Shown here: in pieces, positions 5,844-10,863 of the stretch | Layout: each line of letters begins with the position of its first letter | Numbering within the stretch: position 1 is the stretch's first letter | Source of the DNA: Saprospirales bacterium | GTDB taxonomy: Bacteria > Bacteroidota > Bacteroidia > Chitinophagales > Saprospiraceae | DNA length: 10,863 nucleotides | Direction of reading: 5' to 3' | NCBI GenBank assembly: GCA_003559985.1 | Contig: PWJP01000058.1 | Location: forward strand, 1 to 10,863 | Made by a program: the position numbers and the translations under genes | Notes under the pieces: model-generated | Told to the model about the DNA's origin: nothing | What the model saw: the letters and a program-made list of their open reading frames with translations, nothing else | The model's database searches: none

Positions 5844-8800
5844 GTGAATAGATTTTTCATCAAGTTGCTGTTGTTCCCGATTCTGTTGGGTTTTTGCACT
5901 CAATTGGATGCATCGCATATTGTGGGAGGGGAGATCAACTATCGCTGTTTAGGGGACAACAACTTTGAGATTTCCATGACCATTTATCGAGATTGTTTTT
6001 ATGGAGTACCCCTTTTTGACAATCCGGCTTCCATTGGGTTTTTTGATGAAAACAATCAATTGGATACTACGGTAGCTGAGCATGGAGAGTTATTGGTATA
6101 TGTTAGAAATAACGACACCTTATCACCTGTATTGGAAAATCCCTGCTACGTGGTTCCGCCGGATGTATGTGTTCACACGACCACTTATTTGGATACGGTG
6201 CATCTACCATTTCGGGAGGGTGGGTACCAATTGGTTTATCAGCGATGTTGTCGGAACGAGACCATAGTAAATATCTCGAATCCTTTTTTTACCGGTGCCT
6301 CCTACACGGCCGACATTTCCGAAAGGGCACTGCTGGAATGTAACAACAGCGCAGAATTTAAAGAATGGCTACCCTTGTACATTTGTGTAAATGAACCCAT
6401 TGAATACGACCATTCGGCCATAGATCCTGATGGTGATTCCCTGGTTTACAGGCTTTGCCAGCCACTGAGTGGAGTTGATTTTAACGCTCCCATACCTCAA
6501 CCACCCAATAACCCTCCTTACGATCCGGTAGAGTGGGTCGGTGATCCTTTTAGCCTAACCAATATGCTGGGTGGAGAAGACTCCCTCCAAATCGATCCCC
6601 ATACCGGTTTGCTAACTGGCACTCCAACCATAATAGGGCAATTTGTGGTTGGGATATGTGTGGATGAATACCGGGATGGGGAGTTGATCAGTACAACTTT
6701 CAGGGATTTTCAATACAATGTGGGCGTCTGTGGTGTGACTTCCTCTTCGTATTTTGCTGCCCCAAACTACTGTAACCAATTCGAAATACAATTTGAAAAT
6801 CTGAGTCACAATGCCCTGGGGCAAATTTGGATAGTTGGTGATTTGGAAGAACCCTACGATACCTCCACTGCCTTTGAACCTGTTTTGTCTTTTCCCGAAG
6901 AGCATGGAGAATATGAAGTGACCCTCATATCCCTGGGGAATACGGAAGCCTGTAATGATACCTTTACACGTACTATCAATATTTTGGACATAGATTTTGA
7001 GGCCGAAATCGGAGTTGAACGAGGTGAGTGTACCGATTCAATTGAATTGGGTTTTTCAGCCAATATACTTTCCGATATCCCCGGTCCCAACCTTTATCGC
7101 TCCGTGGTAGAGTGGGGAACTTCTTCAACGATAATAACCGATTCGGTATGGAGTATGGAGTTTAGTGGAGTGCGAACCGTCAATGTGGACCTCAGGATAA
7201 TCAATCAGGAGTACGGTTGCTGGAAAGTCATTTCAGAAGAAATTCCCACCGGTTTAATCTTTGACGATGGTGTGAGCGACAACCAGTTTATTTGCAAGGG
7301 AGCGGAGGTGAATTTGTACCCGGATTACGATGCTTTCAATACCTATATTTGGAGTCCGGAAGAGAGTTTGATGGACCCCCCGGAGACCTCGAATCCAATC
7401 GCTATGCCCCTGGAAACTACTCTGTACACAGCAGAAGTAATCAATGAGAGTTGCAGGGGTGAAGTAACCGTAGAAGTTGAAGTTTTTGATCAGGATGCAT
7501 ACGAGGTGCCAGATACCATTTGTACGCTGGGCAATATTGTGGTAACAAGTCCATGGGGTGAAGAAGCTACTAATTTAAGGTGGCGATTATATCGGGATAG
7601 TGTACTTTTTGGTCAAGGCAGTGGGGTGAAGGATACGTTAAGCATTCCTTCTTCCGGAGATTGGGAATTAAAAGTTATTGATAGTAGTGCAGTCTATCAA
7701 GGGGTTGGCTGTCGCACTGAGTATATTATTCCCCTTCACATTATCGACCAGGATGTGGAACTTCATGCTGAATGGGAAACCGGTCGCTGCATTGATTCTC
7801 TTGATGCCAAATTTACCGCTGAGATTATCGGAGATTTTGAACCCGGGGAATACCTGTGGATTATTGAGGGAGATACCTTTCAAACTGCGGTGCCGGAATT
7901 CGAATACACTTTTGTCGGAAATGCAGAATTACTGGCCAAGGTGCTAATTCCCAATGACCTCGGCTGTGAATTGAGCGATGAAATAACAATTGAAACCGGC
8001 ATTGAAGAAGAGGTCTTTTTCTTTGACTTTATTGAAATTTGTCGCGGTGATACCATTGTTTTGGATGCAGGGCAGGACGGAGAACACATTTGGACGCCCA
8101 ATACTTATTTTATTACGGATGATACCATTGCAAATCCCACTGTGGTGCCACAGAGCAGCAGTGTTTATACTGCAGAAGTGAAAATTGGTCCCCATTGTAC
8201 TGCCTATTACGAGGTGGATGTACTTGCCCGGAAAATCGACCTTGAACTTGAAGATTTGATAGTCTGCGACACCCTCGACGTGTTTTTCGAACTCCCGGAG
8301 CTGGAGAATGTAATTTACTACTGGGAAGTAAAAGACGGGGATGACATTCTTGAATCTGACAGCAGTCATATCGTTTCTTTTTCAGTGCCGGATTCGGGTA
8401 TCTACGAATTAGAGGTGACGGCCACGGATACGTTATTTGGCTGCGTAGAAGTTACTTCAGCTGAAATAAGGGTATTGGAAAGTGTGATAGCCGGGATGCA
8501 GATTGGAACCGAATTGGTGGGTTGCCTGGACACTGTTGAGTTCGCGCTAAATGCCGAGCCCGGAGACCTTCCGGGAGTTGAATACAACTGGCAGATCAGC
8601 GGGGATGTAGATATGACATTGACCGGACCTGAGCACTTATTGACCTTTGAGGAGGCCGTGTTTTTGGAAATTGAACTCACCGCGATGGACAGCCTGGGTT
8701 GTCGTATTGTCGAAACAACCGAAGTAGAAGTTGATTTGATCTCGGCTGATCTTACTACCGATACACTGGAGATATGCCTCGGGGATACGGTGCGTCTCAA

Positions 8801-9506
8801 TCCCGACTTCAATCCCGATTACAACTATACCTGGTCTCCCGCATTTGGTTTTATCGATGGAATCACCGATCCCAATCCACGCGTCAGTCCCTCAGAGACC
8901 ACTCTTTATACCACCCGGATCGAATCCGGTGCCTGTTCCGTGGAGAAGCAGGTGTTAGTCGTGGTCTTGCCACTACCTGAAATTACCGGGATATCAGCCA
9001 CTCCCGATCGCATTTTCAGGTTCCAGGAGAGCAGTGGTCTGCTGGTGGAATTCAATCCCCCTGATTCAGAGGTTTCCTGGCATCCGCCCGATGGGCTGGA
9101 TGACCCCGGAGTTTCTAATCCCGAGGCCATGCCCGACAGTACAACCACCTACACGGCTACAGTTACCTCGCCCAATGGTTGTGTAAATTCCGCTTCCGTA
9201 TTACTCACGGTGGTGGACGTACCCTGTGAAACACCCTATGTATTTCTGCCCAATGCCTTTTCTCCCAATGGAGACGGTGAAAACGATGTACTTTATTTGA
9301 GAGGTGTACATATCGACAGATTTGAATTGGTTATCTACAATCGCTGGGGCCAGGAGGTATTCAGAACCACCGAATTGGACCGGGGCTGGGACGGCACTTT
9401 TAAAGGAGAAGACCAACCCACGGGCGCCTACGGTTATTACCTGGATGTGGAGTGCATTGGTGGAGACAGGTTTAGCAGACAGGGCAATGTGAATTTGATA
9501 CGGTAA
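5844..9506 (+). CDS. Type IX-secreted modular surface protein with gliding motility-associated C-terminal domain
   Basis: A 1220-residue protein predicted to be exported and then secreted or surface-anchored by the type IX system. The start is GTG, chosen because a signal peptide follows at once: MNRFFIKLLLFPILLGF, ending LDA-SHIVGG (cleavage after A23; GFC is not a lipobox). Residues 24-295 form the N-terminal SHIVGGE domain common in Bacteroidota surface proteins. It has many cysteines, a cadherin-like DPDGDSL (194-200) and a putative Ig-like TGLLTGTPT. From ~384 to ~1043 come PKD/Ig-like modules in the order A-B-C-A-B-C-A-B, with marker cysteines at 396, 484, 560, 649, 733, 808, 894 and 978; a divergent W-P module follows (~1046-1128). 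The C-terminus has PNAFSPNGDGEND (1136-1148), YNRWGQEVF (1165-1173) and GWDGTFKG (1181-1188), the type B sorting domain (TIGR04131/CHU_C). Likely role: adhesion or matrix; ligand unknown. No catalytic domain seen. Confidence 0.9.
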   Translation: MNRFFIKLLLFPILLGFCTQLDASHIVGGEINYRCLGDNNFEISMTIYRDCFYGVPLFDNPASIGFFDENNQLDTTVAEHGELLVYVRNNDTLSPVLENPCYVVPPDVCVHTTTYLDTVHLPFREGGYQLVYQRCCRNETIVNISNPFFTGASYTADISERALLECNNSAEFKEWLPLYICVNEPIEYDHSAIDPDGDSLVYRLCQPLSGVDFNAPIPQPPNNPPYDPVEWVGDPFSLTNMLGGEDSLQIDPHTGLLTGTPTIIGQFVVGICVDEYRDGELISTTFRDFQYNVGVCGVTSSSYFAAPNYCNQFEIQFENLSHNALGQIWIVGDLEEPYDTSTAFEPVLSFPEEHGEYEVTLISLGNTEACNDTFTRTINILDIDFEAEIGVERGECTDSIELGFSANILSDIPGPNLYRSVVEWGTSSTIITDSVWSMEFSGVRTVNVDLRIINQEYGCWKVISEEIPTGLIFDDGVSDNQFICKGAEVNLYPDYDAFNTYIWSPEESLMDPPETSNPIAMPLETTLYTAEVINESCRGEVTVEVEVFDQDAYEVPDTICTLGNIVVTSPWGEEATNLRWRLYRDSVLFGQGSGVKDTLSIPSSGDWELKVIDSSAVYQGVGCRTEYIIPLHIIDQDVELHAEWETGRCIDSLDAKFTAEIIGDFEPGEYLWIIEGDTFQTAVPEFEYTFVGNAELLAKVLIPNDLGCELSDEITIETGIEEEVFFFDFIEICRGDTIVLDAGQDGEHIWTPNTYFITDDTIANPTVVPQSSSVYTAEVKIGPHCTAYYEVDVLARKIDLELEDLIVCDTLDVFFELPELENVIYYWEVKDGDDILESDSSHIVSFSVPDSGIYELEVTATDTLFGCVEVTSAEIRVLESVIAGMQIGTELVGCLDTVEFALNAEPGDLPGVEYNWQISGDVDMTLTGPEHLLTFEEAVFLEIELTAMDSLGCRIVETTEVEVDLISADLTTDTLEICLGDTVRLNPDFNPDYNYTWSPAFGFIDGITDPNPRVSPSETTLYTTRIESGACSVEKQVLVVVLPLPEITGISATPDRIFRFQESSGLLVEFNPPDSEVSWHPPDGLDDPGVSNPEAMPDSTTTYTATVTSPNGCVNSASVLLTVVDVPCETPYVFLPNAFSPNGDGENDVLYLRGVHIDRFELVIYNRWGQEVFRTTELDRGWDGTFKGEDQPTGAYGYYLDVECIGGDRFSRQGNVNLIR

Positions 9507-9518
9507 AGAGGGGGGTAA

Positions 9519-9776
9519 TTAATTACGAATTACGAATTGGGGTTCTTAATTGATAATGGACAGTTGATAATTGACAATTGACATTTTTTTTGGGCGAGAA
9601 TTCTGGGGTTCGAATTTATTTCCCATCAGCGTTTTTGTAATCATCTCACCCGGGGTTCCTTTCTATCGGATTGTCTAATTATGTGGACAAGAAAAAAATC
9701 CGTGGAATCCGTTTAATCCGTTTAAATCCGTGATTCAGACATTATGGGATTTGTTAATTACGAATGACGAATTGGT
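9519..9776 (+). repeat. AATTACGAATT phrase, two copies
   Basis: The first copy, around 9519-9540, reads AATTACGAATTACGAATTGG. The second, around 9753-9776, reads AATTACGAATGACGAATTGG. They bracket copy 2 of the dispersed repeat. The internal unit is a 7-bp tandem (AATTACG), short and degenerate. Confidence 0.6.
9617..9740 (+). repeat. Dispersed intergenic repeat, copy 2 (lacks the opening palindrome)
   Basis: This copy holds cccatcagcgtttttgtaatcatctcacccggggttcctttctatcgga in pieces that match 10170-10221 closely, then tgtctaatt and an 'aatccgtggaatccgttt' run ending in CCGTGATTCAGACA. The last phrase recurs exactly at 10279-10292. It lacks the acgcaatgccttgcgt head found in copies 1 and 3. 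Confidence 0.75.
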
Positions 9777-9796
9777 GGGATTAAACTGACAGTGGA

Positions 9797-9841
9797 CCCC
9801 CTCCCCAAAGCGTAGGGGACAAGAAAGCATAGGGGCAGGCT
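9797..9841 (-). repeat. CCTGCCCC-type short palindromic repeat, inverted copy
   Basis: Read on the minus strand this is AGCCTGCCCCTATGCTTT, then a short insert, then CCCCTACGCTTTGGGG. It corresponds to the element at 4516-4540, with what looks like an internal duplication of the CCCCTA-GCTTT core. Confidence 0.55.
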
Positions 9842-9936
9842 AGTTGAAAATGGACAATTTTTGTTTTCGGCGAGAATTCTAACCTTCTTGCAGGAATGAG
9901 GGATTTTAGGATGATTCGTTATGTAGGATTTTGGTT

Positions 9937-10044
9937 CACGCAGAGGCCGCTGAGGCAGTATTCATTGCTTCATTGTTTTTCCGTAATCTATGTGGTCTGA
10001 GAGGAGCCAAATGTAGATAGGATTTTACGCAGAGGCCGCGGAGG
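9937..10044 (+). repeat. ACGCAGAGGCCGC direct repeat pair
   Basis: ACGCAGAGGCCGCTGAGG (9938-9955) recurs as ACGCAGAGGCCGCGGAGG (10027-10044), with one difference. Both are preceded by an ATGTAG...GATTTT phrase, so the duplicated unit is about 35 bp. It appears non-coding. Confidence 0.65.
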
Positions 10045-10075
10045 ATTCAATTGAAAATAGTGAAAATATCTGTAG

Positions 10076-10095
10076 ATACGCACGGACGTGCGTAT
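10076..10095. repeat. Perfect 9-bp inverted repeat with 2-bp centre
   Basis: ATACGCACG (10076-10084) and CGTGCGTAT (10087-10095) are exact reverse complements around GA. It lies about 40 bp before copy 3 of the dispersed repeat. Its makeup resembles the acgcaatgccttgcgt palindromes, so it may be a variant of the same family. No T run follows. Confidence 0.65.
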
Positions 10096-10130
10096 TTGCC
10101 CTGCCAATACAATGCAAATCCTACAACTCT

Positions 10131-10290
10131 GGACACGCAATGCCTTGCGTCCACTACATAGTTCTATTCTTCCATTAGGGGCGTTTTATAATCACGTCAC
10201 CCGGGGTTCCTTTCTATCGGATGGTCTAATTGTGTGCACCACAGAAAAATCCGTAAAATCCGCGCAATCCATTAAATCCGTGATTCAGAC
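10131..10290 (+). repeat. Dispersed intergenic repeat, copy 3 (longest)
   Basis: It begins with ACGCAATGCCTTGCGT (6-bp arms 10135-10140 and 10145-10150), followed by the same modules as copy 1. It then continues into the module of copy 2: cacccggggttcctttctatcgg, tgtctaatt-like sequence, an 'aatccgt' run and CCGTGATTCAGACA. It therefore joins the head of copy 1 to the tail of copy 2 and shows that they belong to one family. Confidence 0.75.
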
Positions 10291-10379
10291 AATGAAGCAC
10301 CTGGATGAACGCTAAGAGGTTTATTTCAAAACAGTTCCCACAAAAAAATTCGCCGGCCAAGTCAAAAAAAAGCACGATG

Positions 10380-10416
10380 TGTAAAATATTCTTTACAATA
10401 GTAAAGTTTGCTTTAC
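10380..10416. promoter_or_regulatory. Tandem palindromes, candidate operator
   Basis: Two palindromes of the form GTAAA-N6-TTTAC lie 20 bp apart from start to start. The first, 10380-10397, is TGTAAA...TTTACA; the second, 10401-10416, is GTAAAG-TTTG-CTTTAC. The second ends 12 bp before the ATG of the membrane-protein gene. Two sites about two helical turns apart is the usual layout for cooperative binding by a dimeric repressor. No regulator gene is visible in the window. Confidence 0.55.
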
Positions 10417-10428
10417 AAATTTTGACTT

Positions 10429-10863
10429 ATGAAAAATATTTATCTCCTACCGAATTCTTACCCCTTGATTGGCTGGATTCTTGTTGTTATTTTCATTCCT
10501 CTGGGGATTAGTCATTTGTTTTGGAACTTTGAATTTTCATTCCTGGAAGTCAAATTCCCCTGAAGAGAGGGTGGATTTTTAAATCCGCCAAAAGTCGAAA
10601 ATCTGAGCAATGAGTTGTTCGCGCTGGGCTCCTTGTTTGGGCTGGTTTTTATTTCTCTGGCGAGGCTGAAAGAAGAGGATGAATTCACCAAAATGGTTCG
10701 CCTTAAATCCTGGCATTTTTTCATGCTTCTTTACACGGCCTGCCTCATTATTGCCATTGTTTTTTTCTATGAATTTGGGTTCGTATATGCTTTGGTCTTC
10801 TGTATTTACCTGCCCTTTGTATTCTTTTACGTGAGGTTTAAACTGTACATGAGTCGTTTGAAC
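10429..10863 (+). pseudogene. Four-helix membrane protein gene interrupted by an in-frame TGA (right end beyond window)
   Basis: The frame from ATG 10429 codes for 44 residues (MKNIYLLPNSYPLIGWILVV onward) and stops at TGA 10561-10563. The same frame then stays open for 100 codons to the window edge, with no frameshift. The joined product would have four hydrophobic segments: about 13-31, 63-78, 97-116 and 117-135. A charged RLKEEDEF stretch (79-86) lies after the second. This resembles an unnamed family of small Bacteroidota membrane proteins that have an IGWIL start and a KEEDEF-like loop and that often sit beside a small helix-turn-helix regulator (recalled from family knowledge, not tested). 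Function unknown. The TGA makes it a likely pseudogene. Alternatives are a sequencing error, readthrough, or a truncated 44-residue product. The first in-frame ATG after the stop is at codon 89. Confidence 0.7.
10570..10589 (+). repeat. Short hairpin just after the in-frame TGA
   Basis: GGTGGATT (10570-10577) pairs with AATCCGCC (10582-10589) with one G-T pair and a TTTA loop. It begins 6 nt after the TGA and is coding in the open frame (GGFLNPP). It may be a small palindromic insertion that brought or accompanies the stop. Confidence 0.55.

Larger units (their letters stand above)
9507..10379. other. Long non-coding repeat region
   Basis: About 870 bp without a credible gene. The stretch is a patchwork of phrases, many present twice: AATTACGAATTACGAATTGG at 9521 and a degenerate form at 9753; TTGATAATTGACAATTGAC-like tracts at 9549-9583 and a partial one at 9845-9860; GGCGAGAATTCT at 9593 and 9869; ACGCAGAGGCCGC at 9938 and 10027; and runs of 'aatccgt' phrases. 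From memory, phrases of these kinds recur in intergenic DNA of Bacteroidota and cyanobacteria. No tRNA or structured RNA was recognised. Confidence 0.75.

Noticed and set aside
7944..8369. A 141-codon minus-strand open frame inside the giant secreted protein gene
   Set aside because: Antisense to the module array, whose plus-strand reading is well supported by regular domain spacing.
4728..9506. LuxE-like enzyme and secreted protein as one operon acylating a surface protein
   Set aside because: Each gene has its own TAnnTTTG box and a 111-bp gap with a hairpin separates them; the secreted protein has no lipobox or acylation signal.
9507..10379. CRISPR array
   Set aside because: The repeats are few, of mixed type, unevenly spaced and without uniform spacers.
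10561..10589. Selenocysteine codon with an insertion element
   Set aside because: The stem is only about 8 bp with a 4-nt loop, the protein family is not a known selenoprotein, and no selenocysteine genes are visible.
10512..10724. A 70-codon minus-strand open frame at the right edge
   Set aside because: It is antisense to the membrane-protein frame, which is better supported by hydrophobic segments and family-like motifs.

Overview
The window looks like a chromosomal segment from a member of the Bacteroidota, plausibly a gliding or marine lineage such as the Saprospiria. The class-level placement is inference. The support is a 1220-residue secreted protein ending in a type IX secretion (gliding motility-associated) C-terminal domain, -7 promoter boxes of the Bacteroidota form TAnnTTTG upstream of four transcription units, a QueE of the Cx14CxxC type, and short A-rich leaders without a clear Shine-Dalgarno sequence.

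Layout. Positions 1-1924 hold a leftward gene set, tsaE -> ald -> queE, packed tightly enough to be an operon (28 bp between tsaE and ald; ald and queE abut or overlap at a TGATG). It joins tRNA modification (TsaE for t6A, QueE for the queuosine precursor) with an alanine dehydrogenase-like enzyme. The queE end lies beyond the left edge. A 335-bp divergent spacer (1925-2259) carries promoters for this operon and for gyrB (2260-4206), a complete DNA gyrase B subunit. After gyrB come 521 bp of repeats: a very strong 20-bp-arm hairpin, a roughly 110-bp dispersed repeat and a 64-bp-period direct repeat. Then follow a LuxE/PaaK-type adenylating enzyme (4728-5732) and, under its own predicted promoter, the giant type IX cargo protein (5844-9506). 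That protein's middle is a regular A-B-C module array with a period of about 248 residues.

The stretch 9507-10428 appears non-coding and is filled with intergenic repeat phrases, including second and third copies of the post-gyrB repeat. At the right edge, a pair of evenly spaced palindromes precedes a small four-helix membrane protein gene (10429 onward, running off the window). Its reading frame is intact except for one in-frame TGA at codon 45, followed by a short hairpin.

I see no CRISPR array, tRNA, rRNA, transposase or obvious defence cassette. The housekeeping genes are ordinary. The points worth a second look are the interrupted membrane gene with its operator-like palindromes, the higher-order repeat in the secreted protein, the His-to-Gln change in the alanine dehydrogenase active site, and the modular repeat families.
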